Assembly (NCBI RefSeq): GCF_022803015.1
Contig: NZ_JAFKON010000007.1
Span: forward strand, 186,001 to 250,000
DNA: 64,000 nt
Source: Arthrobacter humicola
GTDB taxonomy: Bacteria > Actinomycetota > Actinomycetes > Actinomycetales > Micrococcaceae
Direction: 5' to 3'
Part shown: piece by piece, positions 54,900 through 63,938 of the stretch
Layout of the letters: each line of letters begins with the position of its first letter
Position numbering within the stretch: position 1 is the first letter of the stretch
Position numbers and translations under genes: made by a program
The notes under the pieces: model-generated
Databases searched by the model: none
Told to the model about the DNA's origin: nothing
What the model saw: the letters and a program-made list of their open reading frames with translations, nothing else

Positions 54900-56749
54900 C
54901 CAGGCGGCTCGTGATCGTCGGCAGCGGGATTGCGGGGCTCTACGCCGCGCTGCTCGCCACCGACGACGCCGCCACCGGCGGCCGTGACATCGAGGTGGTC
55001 CTCCTGAGCAAGGGGACGCTGGAGCAAAGCAACACGTTCTACGCCCAGGGCGGCATCTCGGCCGTGCTGGCCCCGGAGGATGCCGCCCCCGGTGACTCCG
55101 TGGCAGCGCACATCGCGGACACGCTCGCCGCCGGGGCCGGGCTCAACGACCCCGAGGCAGTCCGGGTCCTGTGTACAGAGGCCGTCCGGGACATCGCCGG
55201 ACTGGGCCGCTACGGCGTGCATTTCGACACAGCTCCCGACGGCGGACCGGCCCTGGGCCTTGAAGCGGCACACTCGGCGCCCCGCATCCTGCACGCCGGC
55301 GGGGACGCGACGGGCGCCTGCATCGCCCGCGGGCTCGTCGCCGCCGTCCTCGAACGCGCCGTCCTGGACCGCGCCGGCCACGGCCGGCTCCGGGTGGAGA
55401 CCAGCGCGTTCGTCACCGGACTCCTGACCGGACCGGACGACCTGGCCGAAGCGCTGCCGGACGAACTGTCACAGCGCGGCAGCATGCCCCCGACGCCGGC
55501 CCGGGTCACCGGAGTGGCCTACCTGGCCGGCGGACGGCCCCAGGAACTGGCGGCCGACGCCGTCCTGCTCACTACCGGCGGGGCGGGCCGGCTCTTTGCC
55601 CGCACCAGCAACCCCGGCGTCGCCACCGCCGACGGCCTGGCCCTGGCCTGGCGTGCCGGCGCCTCGGTGCGGGACCTCGAGTTCTTCCAGTTCCACCCCA
55701 CCACCCTTGCCGCCGAGGAGATTCCAGGCGGGCCGCCGGCCCTGCTCATCTCCGAAGCGGTCCGCGGCGAGGGCGCGGTGCTGCTGGACTCCGCGGGATA
55801 CCGCTTCATGCCCGACTACCACCCCGACGCCGAACTGGCCCCCCGCGACGTCGTCTCCCGCAGCATCGCCCTGCACCTGGCCGCCACCGGGGCCGCGCCG
55901 GACAGCCCGGTCTACCTGGACGCCCGCGGCATCGAGGCAGCGCGGGGCGCGGGCTTCCTGGCCCGGCGGTTCCCGACCATCACGGCGGCCACCCTCGCCG
56001 CCGGCTACGACTGGACCACAGAAACGGTCCCCGTCTCCCCGGCCGCGCACTACTGGATGGGCGGCGTGTGCACCGACCTGCGGGGCCGCACGTCCGTTCC
56101 CGGCCTGTACGCCGCCGGCGAGGTCGCCCGCACCGGGGCGCAGGGGGCCAACCGGCTGGCGAGCAACTCGCTGCTGGAGGGCCTGGTGTTCGGCCGCCGC
56201 GCCGTCGAGGACTTCCTGCGCGCCGACCCGTCGCACGACACCACTGCTCCGCGTGCTCCCCACGATCCCCCTAGCCTCGCAAGCTCGGTCAGGGAACCCG
56301 GATCGTGTGGGCCCACGGCCGCGGGCGGCCTCCCCTTGACGCACGCTTCCGCAGCGCCGTCGCACGACTTCACGTCAGGGGAGGACACTTTAGCGAGCGT
56401 GTCCGAAGATTTTGTGAAGTCGGTATCCGCGTACGGGGTTTTCTCGCGCGACGCTCTTCGGCGGTTGATGACGGCGGACGCCGGGGTAATGCGCAGCGGG
56501 GAGCAACTGCGGGAGGCGGAGACCGTGCTTGCGGCCTGGGACGACGTTGTCCATTCTGAGACCGCTCCCGATGCCGGCCACAGTGACTGGCTCTGCCAGG
56601 ATGCCCATGAGGACCGGAACCTGCTCCTCGCGGGCCGCCTCCTTGTGGCGGCTGCCCTGAACCGCACGCAGTCCGTCGGAGCCCACTACCGGGCGGACAC
56701 GGACGACGCCTCAGCCCTCACCCATTCCATGCAAAGGATTTCCTCGTGA
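54896..56749 (+). CDS. nadB: L-aspartate oxidase
   Basis: NadB oxidises L-aspartate to iminoaspartate, using FAD, as the first de novo NAD step. The 617-residue protein has GSGIAGLYAALLA (FAD dinucleotide fold), SNTFYAQGGISAVLAPED, the active-site HPTTLA and AEVARTGAQGANRLASNSLLEGLVFGRR. An in-frame 43-codon segment (about residues 445-487) between the flavoprotein core and C-terminal helices is flanked by 12-bp direct repeats and looks inserted. The GTG start overlaps the nadA stop. Confidence 0.95.
   Translation: MTRRLVIVGSGIAGLYAALLATDDAATGGRDIEVVLLSKGTLEQSNTFYAQGGISAVLAPEDAAPGDSVAAHIADTLAAGAGLNDPEAVRVLCTEAVRDIAGLGRYGVHFDTAPDGGPALGLEAAHSAPRILHAGGDATGACIARGLVAAVLERAVLDRAGHGRLRVETSAFVTGLLTGPDDLAEALPDELSQRGSMPPTPARVTGVAYLAGGRPQELAADAVLLTTGGAGRLFARTSNPGVATADGLALAWRAGASVRDLEFFQFHPTTLAAEEIPGGPPALLISEAVRGEGAVLLDSAGYRFMPDYHPDAELAPRDVVSRSIALHLAATGAAPDSPVYLDARGIEAARGAGFLARRFPTITAATLAAGYDWTTETVPVSPAAHYWMGGVCTDLRGRTSVPGLYAAGEVARTGAQGANRLASNSLLEGLVFGRRAVEDFLRADPSHDTTAPRAPHDPPSLASSVREPGSCGPTAAGGLPLTHASAAPSHDFTSGEDTLASVSEDFVKSVSAYGVFSRDALRRLMTADAGVMRSGEQLREAETVLAAWDDVVHSETAPDAGHSDWLCQDAHEDRNLLLAGRLLVAAALNRTQSVGAHYRADTDDASALTHSMQRISS
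56228..56368 (+). repeat. Insertion in nadB flanked by 12-bp direct repeats
   Basis: CCGTCGCACGAC occurs at 56228-56239 and 56357-56368. The repeat spacing is 129 bp, exactly 43 codons. The enclosed 117 bp begin CTGCTCCGCGTGC and end with a related inverted GCACGCTTCCGCAG, so imperfect terminal inverted repeats are present. It also holds the 10-bp palindrome GTGGGCCCAC (56307-56316). A GGACAC-N10-GTGTCC hairpin lies just after it (56383-56404). The layout is that of a small noncoding element inserted with target duplication, or a slipped duplication. Confidence 0.65.
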
Positions 56750-57711
56750 CCACCACTGCCCACGCCACCGCTGCCCCGGAAACCCTGCCCTCCCGCGCCG
56801 CGGCCCTCGCCGGGAGCCTGCCCGAGGCCGCCGTCCTCGCCGTCCTCCGCACGGCGCTGCAGGAGGACGCCCCGTCCGGGGACATCACCTCGCAGGTGCT
56901 CATCCCCGCGCAGGCGCGGGCGACGGCGGTTCTCAACGCCCGGGTTCCCGGCGTGCTGAGCGGCGGGGAGGTCTTCGCCGCGGCGATGCGGCTGACCGAC
57001 CCGGGCGCCGTCGTCGAACTGCTGGTCAACGACGGCGAGGCCTTCGCTGCCGGAACCGCCCTGGCCCGCGTGACCGGGAACGCCCGCGCCGTGCTGCTGG
57101 CCGAACGCGTCGCACTGAACCTGGTCCAGCGGATGAGCGCCATCGCCACCAAAACGGCCGAGTTCGTGGCGCTCGTGGCCGGCACCCGGGCCCGGATCAC
57201 CGATACCCGCAAGACGACGCCGGGGCTGCGGGTGCTCGAACGCTACGCCGTCCGCTGCGGCGGCGGCGCCAACCACCGCTTCAGCCTCTCCGACGCCGTC
57301 CTGGCCAAGGACAACCACCTGGCCGTCCTCACCGGCGGCGACCCGGCGAAGCTGACCGCAGTGCTCCTTGGCGCCAAGGCGCAGCTCGGCCACACAACAC
57401 ACTTCGAAGTGGAGGTGGACACCATGGAGCAGATCAAGCCCGTCCTTGCCGCCGGGGTGGACACCATCATGCTGGACAACTTCTCCCTGGCCGAGCTCGC
57501 GGCCGGCGTCGGACTGGTGGGCGGCCGGGCCCGCGTCGAGGCCAGCGGCAACGTCAACCTCTCCACCGTGGCGGACATCGCGGCCACCGGGGTTGACGTC
57601 ATCTCGATCGGCGCCCTGACGCACAGTGTCACGGCCCTGGACCTCGGCCTGGACATTGAGCTTGACGTCGAGCCGGCCGTCGACTCCGGCGCCGGTCCGG
57701 CGGCCGGCTGA
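56746..57711 (+). CDS. nadC: Nicotinate-nucleotide diphosphorylase (quinolinate phosphoribosyltransferase)
   Basis: NadC joins quinolinate to PRPP to give nicotinate mononucleotide with loss of CO2. The 321-residue protein contains LQEDAPSGDITSQVL, NLVQRMSAIATKTAEFV, ITDTRKTTPGLRVLERYAVRCGGG (PRPP- and quinolinate-binding) and VEVDTMEQ/VDTIMLDN barrel strands. A C-terminal Asp/Ala tail is extra. GTG start in the nadB stop overlap; the cysteine desulfurase gene begins 8 bases later. Confidence 0.97.
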   Translation: MTTTAHATAAPETLPSRAAALAGSLPEAAVLAVLRTALQEDAPSGDITSQVLIPAQARATAVLNARVPGVLSGGEVFAAAMRLTDPGAVVELLVNDGEAFAAGTALARVTGNARAVLLAERVALNLVQRMSAIATKTAEFVALVAGTRARITDTRKTTPGLRVLERYAVRCGGGANHRFSLSDAVLAKDNHLAVLTGGDPAKLTAVLLGAKAQLGHTTHFEVEVDTMEQIKPVLAAGVDTIMLDNFSLAELAAGVGLVGGRARVEASGNVNLSTVADIAATGVDVISIGALTHSVTALDLGLDIELDVEPAVDSGAGPAAG

Positions 57712-57719
57712 GGCGCACC

Positions 57720-58874
57720 ATGATCTTCCTCGACGCCGCGGCCACCACCCCGGTCCGCCGCGAGGTGCTGGAGGCCATGTGGCCCTACCTCACGGGCGAA
57801 TTTGGCAACCCGGCAAGCCATCACTCCCTGGGAGAGGCGGCTGCCGCGGCGCTCGCGGGGGCCCGCGCCGCAACCGCCAAGGCCCTCGGCTGCCGCCCCG
57901 GGGAAGTCGTCTTCACCTCCGGCGGCACGGAAGCGGACAACCTCGCCGTCAAGGGCATCGCCCTGGCCCGGCGCGCCGCCGATCCGCGCCTGGACCGGGT
58001 GGCAATCAGCGCCGTCGAGCATCCCGCGGTGGAAGAATCCGCCCGGTACCTCGAACGGGTCCACGGCTTCGCCGTCGACGTGATCCCCGTGGACCGCTTC
58101 GGGCAGGTAAGCGAAGAGGCCCTCGCCGCCGTGCTGCAGCCCGGCACGGCCCTGGTCAGCATCATGTACGCCAACAACGAGGTCGGTACGGTCCAGCCCA
58201 TCGCCCGGCTCGCGGCGCTGGCCCGTGCCCACGGAGTCCCGTTCCACACCGACGCCGTCCAGGCCGCCGGCTGGCTGCCGCTGGACACCGGCGCACTGGG
58301 CGTGGACGCGCTGAGCATTTCCGGCCACAAGCTGGGCGCGCCCAAAGGCAGCGGCGCGCTGTTTGTGCGCGGCCGGGTCCGGCTTGAACCGCTGGTCCAC
58401 GGTGGCGGGCAGGAGCGCGGCCGCCGGTCGGGCACGGAAAACGTCGCCGGCGCCGTGGCGCTGGCGACGGCCCTGGCGCTGCCGCGGGAACCGGCCGGGC
58501 ACGTCGCTGCCCTCCGCGACGGGTTCTTTGACGCCGTGCTGGCCGGTGTTCCCGGCGCACTGCTCACCGGCCACCCCACCGAGCGGCTGCCCTCGGTGGC
58601 ATCCTTCTGCTTCCCGGGCACCAGCGGCGAGTCCGTGCTGCTGGAGCTCGAACGCCAGGGCATCATCTGCTCCAGCGGTTCCGCGTGTGCCGCCGGCTCG
58701 GATGCGCCCTCACCCGTGCTGCTGGCCCTGGGCATCGAGCCCGAGATCGCCCAGACGGCGGTGCGGTTCAGCTTCGACTCGACCGTGACGGCAGCGCAGT
58801 TGCAGGAGGCGGCGGCCGCGGTCCGCACCGCCGTCGCCGGCGTCCGCTCCCTCGGCACCCCCTCCACCGGTTGA
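57720..58874 (+). CDS. Cysteine desulfurase (NifS/IscS family)
   Basis: This 384-residue PLP enzyme releases sulfur from cysteine for Fe-S cluster assembly. The PLP lysine is Lys204 in SISGHKLGAPKG and the catalytic cysteine is Cys323 in SSGSACAAGS. Placement at the end of nadABC is known in other bacteria and fits supply of the NadA 4Fe-4S cluster. No other Fe-S assembly gene is adjacent. Confidence 0.95.
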   Translation: MIFLDAAATTPVRREVLEAMWPYLTGEFGNPASHHSLGEAAAAALAGARAATAKALGCRPGEVVFTSGGTEADNLAVKGIALARRAADPRLDRVAISAVEHPAVEESARYLERVHGFAVDVIPVDRFGQVSEEALAAVLQPGTALVSIMYANNEVGTVQPIARLAALARAHGVPFHTDAVQAAGWLPLDTGALGVDALSISGHKLGAPKGSGALFVRGRVRLEPLVHGGGQERGRRSGTENVAGAVALATALALPREPAGHVAALRDGFFDAVLAGVPGALLTGHPTERLPSVASFCFPGTSGESVLLELERQGIICSSGSACAAGSDAPSPVLLALGIEPEIAQTAVRFSFDSTVTAAQLQEAAAAVRTAVAGVRSLGTPSTG

Positions 58875-58957
58875 GCCGTCACTACATGTCCCTATCGGGC
58901 CGCCTCCATAGCGGCTTGAACTGCTAGCTCAACCCGGGGTGGGGGCCGTGGGCGACG

Positions 58958-59443
58958 TCAGCGGTGGCGGGCGCGGCGGAAGATCCAGTGCCGCAGCATC
59001 GTGAACCGCACGGCGGTGGCGGCGAAACCGGAGAGGGTGGTGGTCCACAGCTCCTCCGCCACGGTGGCGTCCGGGTTGACCCAGTGCAGGACGGCGAGGC
59101 TGCCGCCGGTGATCAGCAGCGCGACGAGGATTACGATCAGGCCGTTGAGGTGGTCGCGCTTCATCCGGCGGCTTTCGGTGATCTTGAACGTCAGGCGCCG
59201 GTTGAGGGCGGTATTCATGAACGACGTCAGGATCAGGGCCGCCGCGTTGGCCGGCTGTGCCCCAAGCCAGGGCCGGGAGAGGGCGTACAGGGCCAGGGAG
59301 GTCAGGGTGCAGACAATGCCGACGCCGGTGAACCGGATGAGCTGCCGGACCACGGGGTAACGCAGGACTCCACGGTACCGGCGGGTCTTCGGCCCGAGGA
59401 CGACGGCGGGGGCAGGGTCAAGCTGTTCGAGCTGGGACTCCAT
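58958..59443 (-). CDS. GtrA-like four-helix membrane protein
   Basis: The 161-residue protein has four hydrophobic helices and the GtrA-family start pattern LIRFTGVGIVCTLTSLALYALS plus NAAALILTSFMNTALNRRLTF. Such proteins move or flip polyprenyl-linked sugars, or are accessory to glycosyltransferases; no glycosyltransferase is next to it. Its ATG lies 4 bases after the DUF1684 stop, so the two are co-transcribed. Confidence 0.85.
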   Translation of the reverse strand: MESQLEQLDPAPAVVLGPKTRRYRGVLRYPVVRQLIRFTGVGIVCTLTSLALYALSRPWLGAQPANAAALILTSFMNTALNRRLTFKITESRRMKRDHLNGLIVILVALLITGGSLAVLHWVNPDATVAEELWTTTLSGFAATAVRFTMLRHWIFRRARHR

Positions 59444-59447
59444 CCGC

Positions 59448-60122
59448 TCAGTACAGCTCGCCCACGGGGATGTCCACGGCCAGCCGGTTTGCCGGGCCGG
59501 CCAGCGGACATGCCCAGGCCTCGTTGTAGGCGCACGAGGGGTTGTAGGCGAAATTGAAGTCCAGGATGAATTCGGCCTGGGGCCCGGAGCCCCGCACGCC
59601 GTGGAAAGCTCCCTTAATGGTGTCCAGGAGGTAGCGTCCGGCGCCGTAGCTGCCGCCGGGCTGGCCGGCGGTGGCGTCACGGAACGGCACGAAGATACCG
59701 CCGCCGTAACCCCTGAGCTTCCAGACCGCGAGCTGTCCCATCTCGGGCAGGTCGAAGGTGCCCAGCCGCACAAACCGGACCAGGCCGTCGGTCCCGGTCT
59801 CTACGTTCATCTCCCGCCCGGCGCCCTCGGGGGTCAGCGGGACGTGGAAACGGTAGATCGGATCGTAGTCCGCCGTCTTCAGGCCGCCGAAGGTGGCCTT
59901 GGCCTCGGCCGTCAGCGCGGACGCCGGGTGGGTGCCGAACATGCGGTCCCGCTCCTGGCGCCAGTAGGAATGCGCCTCGGCCGGGCTGTCCGCGGCAATC
60001 TTCCGCGTGGTGGCGTAGAGGGCAAAGGTCCGCAGCCGCCAGTCCGCGATATCGAGGGCCGACATGCCTGCCACGTCGCCCAGATCCCCAAAGTGCGTTC
60101 CGTCAATGCTCTGTTCGGCCAT
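59448..60122 (-). CDS. DUF1684 family protein
   Basis: The 224-residue soluble protein fits DUF1684: RIADWRLRTFALYATTRKI-like N-terminal helix, FGTHPASAL, then a beta-rich core with FVRLGTFDLP, GGGIFVPFRDATAG and FNFAYNPSCAYNEAWACPLAGP, the most conserved signature of the family. Two cysteines and the Tyr/Asn residues there suggest a ligand-binding site. No biochemical role is established. Confidence 0.87.
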   Translation of the reverse strand: MAEQSIDGTHFGDLGDVAGMSALDIADWRLRTFALYATTRKIAADSPAEAHSYWRQERDRMFGTHPASALTAEAKATFGGLKTADYDPIYRFHVPLTPEGAGREMNVETGTDGLVRFVRLGTFDLPEMGQLAVWKLRGYGGGIFVPFRDATAGQPGGSYGAGRYLLDTIKGAFHGVRGSGPQAEFILDFNFAYNPSCAYNEAWACPLAGPANRLAVDIPVGELY

Positions 60123-60247
60123 GCCCCCAGCGTATCCGCTTTCCCGAGGCCGAAATTTGTGCGCCGAATTGTGCCCGGGATTCCGGGGCCGGACCCGCGC
60201 GCGGAATAGCCCGTTCCGGCGGACCCTCCGGCCGTAGACTTTCGCGC

Positions 60248-61690
60248 ATGCGCAACCCCCTGCAGAACGCGGCCGCCGGCAATACCCTCAAGAGCCCCGG
60301 CGGAACACCGGGCGGCCCCGGGCACCCGCCGGGCGCCGGGCGCGCGGCGGCGTCGCTGGCGGAGCTCGTGACGTACCGGACCGTGTCCAGCCGGGCCGAG
60401 GGGTCCTCCGCGGCCGGGGCCGGGGTGGAAACAGCCGAGTTCGAGGCCTTCATCGCGGCGCTGCCCCGGTTGTATCCGGCGGTCCATGCTGCCCTGGAAC
60501 TGGAGCGGGTCAACGGCCACGCCCTCCTGTACCGCTGGCCCGGCGCCGCACCAGCGGAGGACCCGGCGGCCGCGCACCGGGCATCGGTGCTGATGGCGCA
60601 CTACGACGTCGTCCCGGCAGACGACCCGGGGGAGTGGACACACCCGCCGTTCTCCGGCCACAACGACGGCACGTTCCTCTGGGGCCGCGGGACGCTCGAT
60701 GACAAAGGCCAGCTCGTGGCCATCCTGGAAGCGGCCGAGAGCCTGCTGCTGGCGGGGTATTCGCCCGCGCACGACCTCTACTTCTCGTTCGGCAACAACG
60801 AGGAGACAGCCGGCAACAGCGCGGCGGCCGCCGCCGACCTGCTGGCCGGCCGCGGCGTGGTGCCCTGGCTCGTCCTGGACGAGGGCGGTGCCGTCGCGGG
60901 CGGCGCCTTCCCGGGGGTGAGCCGGCCGGCCGCCGTCGTCGGCGTGGCCGAAAAGGGAATCCTGGACGTGGAGCTGCTGACCCGGGACCCGGGCGGACAC
61001 GCCTCCACGCCGCCGCGGATGGGGGCGACAGCGCGGCTGGCCCGCGCCATCACCCGGATCGAGCGCAGCCCGTTCCCGCAGTCGCTGCCGGAGGTGACCG
61101 CCGAGATGCTGCGCCGCTTCGGCCCGCACACCCCGCCACCGCTGCGGGCCGTGTTCGCGAACGTGGCACTGCTCCGGGCGCCCATCACCTGGCTCTTCGG
61201 CCGGCTCGGCAGCGAGACCAACGCCATGACCCGGACCACCGTCGCCATCACCACGCTCGAAGGCAGCGCCGGGGCCAACGTCCTCGCCGCCACGGCGAAG
61301 GCCAACGCCAACATCAGGGTGGCGGTGGGGGAGACGGTCGAGGGCACCATGGCACTGCTGCGGAAAATCATCCGCGACCCGAAAGTCGGACTGCGCGTCG
61401 TGGAGGGCAACGACCCGTCTCCGGTGTCGCCGTCCTCGGGGGCCCAGTGGGACCTGCTGGCGGACTGCATCGGGCAGGTCTTCCCCGAGGCGATCATCAC
61501 CCCCTACATCATGATGGGCGGCACCGACTCGCGCCGTTTCACCGGGATCTGCGGTGCCGTGTACCGCTTCGCGCCCTTCTTCATGGACGTCCGGGCCCGC
61601 GGCTCGATCCACACCGTTGACGAAAAGATCGGGCTGGAGACGCTGGAGCAGGGGGTCCGGTTCTACGAAACACTGATGCGGGAGCTCTGA
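60248..61690 (+). CDS. M20 family metallopeptidase
   Basis: The 480-residue protein is an M20 dipeptidase/carboxypeptidase relative: metal motif LMAHYDVVPAD (His, Asp), GRGTLDDKGQL, the GNNEETAGN acid pair, and the dimerisation domain with DPGGHASTPP and NPNI-like KANANIRVAVG. Arthrobacter homologues are often called carboxypeptidase S. It likely cleaves dipeptides or N-acyl amino acids in the cytoplasm. An ATG-dense 30-residue Gly/Pro-rich N terminus precedes the domain. Confidence 0.9.
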   Translation: MRNPLQNAAAGNTLKSPGGTPGGPGHPPGAGRAAASLAELVTYRTVSSRAEGSSAAGAGVETAEFEAFIAALPRLYPAVHAALELERVNGHALLYRWPGAAPAEDPAAAHRASVLMAHYDVVPADDPGEWTHPPFSGHNDGTFLWGRGTLDDKGQLVAILEAAESLLLAGYSPAHDLYFSFGNNEETAGNSAAAAADLLAGRGVVPWLVLDEGGAVAGGAFPGVSRPAAVVGVAEKGILDVELLTRDPGGHASTPPRMGATARLARAITRIERSPFPQSLPEVTAEMLRRFGPHTPPPLRAVFANVALLRAPITWLFGRLGSETNAMTRTTVAITTLEGSAGANVLAATAKANANIRVAVGETVEGTMALLRKIIRDPKVGLRVVEGNDPSPVSPSSGAQWDLLADCIGQVFPEAIITPYIMMGGTDSRRFTGICGAVYRFAPFFMDVRARGSIHTVDEKIGLETLEQGVRFYETLMREL

Positions 61691-61720
61691 GTCATGCGGC
61701 GCCCCGGCTACGCTGGCACC

Positions 61721-62551
61721 ATGACTGGGACGGCCCCTTCTTCAACAGGCACCGCAGGAATCCGGGGCGCTGTGCTGCGCACCGGCGCGGCGCTCGCAGT
61801 CGCGGTGGCAGCCCTTTCGGGCTGCAGCAGCGACGGCAAGGGGACGCCGGTCTGGACCGCGGGCAGCAGCCCGGCCGACAGTGCGGGTCCCGGTGCGAGT
61901 GAGAGTGCGACGCCGTCTGCCACCACTGATGCCGCCGCCTCGGCCAGCGCTTCCCCCACCCCGGGCTCGAGCGCAGCGGCTTGGAAGGTCTTTACCGACC
62001 CGGCAAAGTCCGTCAGTTTTGAGGTGCCGCAGGACTGGATTGTCCAGTCCGTAGCTCCCGACGCCGGTGCTCTGCCCGGGGCGCTGAAGATCACCGTCAA
62101 GGACGCCGGCGGCGCCTACCTGGCCACCTTGCAGACCGGCCTGCCCCCGCAGCCTGCCGCGGCCTGCCCGGACGACGCCGCCCGCAACTACGTCGTGGTC
62201 AGCAGCGTGCCGGTTGACCTGCCGCACGCCGGCGGCGGGGGCACCATTGACCCGCACGTGGTGTTCCGGGTGGTCCAGGGCTACAAGTACTTCGGCTCCT
62301 ACGGCATCACCAACGTGGTGGGCGGCGCGGGCGGCAAGAGCTGCGCGTTGCAGAACGTGGTCCGTGGCCCGGCCGGCAAGGGGGACTATTCGTTCGGGGA
62401 CCTGACAGTGCTCAAGGCGTTGGCGCCGGACCAAAAGGTTGCCCCCGCCAAGGCGTTCGACACTCTCGACCAGGCGGCCAAGTACGTCAACGAGGGGTCC
62501 GAATTCGCGAACGTCCAGCGGATGCTAATGTCTCTGAAGATCAAAAACTAG
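61721..62551 (+). CDS. Secreted lipoprotein, unknown function
   Basis: The 276-residue protein has an Ala-rich signal with lipobox ALSGC (cysteine near residue 36), then a Ser/Ala/Thr-rich spacer (about residues 40-85) and a globular domain with VSFEVPQDWIVQSVA. It should sit on the outer face of the membrane. The ATG at 61721 is chosen over a start nine codons upstream. No family recognised; it could be a PsbP-like or cell-surface binding protein. Confidence 0.75.
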   Translation: MTGTAPSSTGTAGIRGAVLRTGAALAVAVAALSGCSSDGKGTPVWTAGSSPADSAGPGASESATPSATTDAAASASASPTPGSSAAAWKVFTDPAKSVSFEVPQDWIVQSVAPDAGALPGALKITVKDAGGAYLATLQTGLPPQPAAACPDDAARNYVVVSSVPVDLPHAGGGGTIDPHVVFRVVQGYKYFGSYGITNVVGGAGGKSCALQNVVRGPAGKGDYSFGDLTVLKALAPDQKVAPAKAFDTLDQAAKYVNEGSEFANVQRMLMSLKIKN

Positions 62552-62636
62552 TCCCGCCCGCCCCGCACATCCCCGGGCCGTTGACGGCGGCTTCCCCTGC
62601 ACCCACCTCAATCCCACATCCCGGAGACAGAGATAC

Positions 62637-63440
62637 ATGGAACGCGCCGTAGCCGCCCGCCTGGCCTTCAAGACCGTTGCCGAAACCAAGGTGGCTCTCG
62701 CCGTGGCCGTGGCCCGGAACGCCGGCTACGACTCGATTGACGAATCGCTCAGGGTGACCGCGGGAGGCGGGGACGTGCCGCTGACCGAGCTCTCGGACCA
62801 TCACGGCGGCCGCTTCCACTACATGGAATTCGCCGAACCCACCGACGTCCTGGTTGAGTATTCGGCCACCGTCACCGGCTTCGCGCTGCCCGAGGAACCC
62901 GGGCTCATGGAACTGATCCGCTATGTCCGGCCCAGCCGCTACGCGGAATCGGACCGGCTGTTGCCCACCGCCTACGCCGAATTCGGCGGGCTCCAGGGCG
63001 AGGAGCTGCTCCACGCGGTCCGGGACTGGGTTTTCAACGAGCTGCGCTACGTCAGCGGATCCTCGCGGGGGACCGACGGCGCGGTCGAAACACTGCTGCA
63101 CCGCCGCGGCGTCTGCCGGGACTTTGCCCACCTCGCCATTGCCCTGCTGCGTTCCAAGAACGTCCCGGCCCGGCTGGCCGCCGTCTACGCCCCGGGACTG
63201 ACCCCGATGGACTTCCACGCCGTGGCCGAGGCGCACATCAACGGCACCTGGCACGTCATCGACCCCACGGGGCTGGCGCCACGGGAGAGCATGCTGCGGA
63301 TCACGGCAGGACGCGATTCCTCGGACACCGCCTTCCTGTCCACCGTGGGCGGCAGCCTGTCCCTGAAGGAACTCAGCGTCACCGCCGTCGTCGATAACCT
63401 GCCACAGGAAGACCCGGCGCAGCTCGTCGCGATCCACTAG
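62637..63440 (+). CDS. Transglutaminase-like protein
   Basis: The 267-residue protein has a bacterial transglutaminase-like catalytic domain with Cys160 in RRGVCRDFAHLA, His194 in MDFHAVAEAH and Asp209 in HVIDPTGLAP, forming a Cys-His-Asp triad. The N-terminal beta-rich part is typical of the actinobacterial branch. Such proteins act as proteases or amide-modifying enzymes; the target is unknown. Preceded by about 85 bp without a gene. Confidence 0.88.
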   Translation: MERAVAARLAFKTVAETKVALAVAVARNAGYDSIDESLRVTAGGGDVPLTELSDHHGGRFHYMEFAEPTDVLVEYSATVTGFALPEEPGLMELIRYVRPSRYAESDRLLPTAYAEFGGLQGEELLHAVRDWVFNELRYVSGSSRGTDGAVETLLHRRGVCRDFAHLAIALLRSKNVPARLAAVYAPGLTPMDFHAVAEAHINGTWHVIDPTGLAPRESMLRITAGRDSSDTAFLSTVGGSLSLKELSVTAVVDNLPQEDPAQLVAIH

Positions 63441-63473
63441 GCAGCGCACGGCCGGGCTGTCAAGGGCACGGCC

Positions 63474-63938
63474 TTAGCGCACGGAGACCGCGGCGCGGAG
63501 CTTCTCGGTCAGCCGCAGCAGCTCCTGCTGTTCGGCGGCGGAGAGGGCCGGGCCCACGAGCGCGGCGATGTCGCGCACGTGTTCCCGGCCGATCTGCTTC
63601 TGCAGGTCCCGTCCGGCATCGGTGAGCCGGATGAGGATCCCGCGGCCGTCCTCCGGGGCTGGAGTCCGTTCAACGAGCCCACGCTTTTCGAGCCGCTCCA
63701 CCAGCCGGCTCAGGCTGGACTGGCTCAGCAGCACGTTGTCGTTGAGCTCGTTCAGGCGCAGCCACCCGGAGGGGCAGCGGGAGAGCGTAAACAGGACGTC
63801 GTACTCATTGAGCGCCAGGGCTTTGAATGCCGGCGCCGCCTGCAGCTTGCGCATCACCGCCACCTGGGCCCGGAACAGGGATTCCCAGGTTTCCGCGGCC
63901 AGGCGTACCGGCGATTCGGTAGTCTTGGCGGGCATCAT
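63474..63938 (-). CDS. MarR family transcriptional regulator
   Basis: The 154-residue regulator contains the MarR winged helix (LNEYDVLFTLSRCPSGWLRLNELNDNVLLSQSSLSRLVERLEKRGLVERTPAPEDGRGILIRLTDAG). The ATG at 63938 overlaps the stop of the partial upstream gene by 4 bp in an ATGA arrangement, so the two are co-translated. A nearby transporter or drug-response gene is a typical partner, but the upstream gene is cut off here. Confidence 0.92.
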   Translation of the reverse strand: MMPAKTTESPVRLAAETWESLFRAQVAVMRKLQAAPAFKALALNEYDVLFTLSRCPSGWLRLNELNDNVLLSQSSLSRLVERLEKRGLVERTPAPEDGRGILIRLTDAGRDLQKQIGREHVRDIAALVGPALSAAEQQELLRLTEKLRAAVSVR

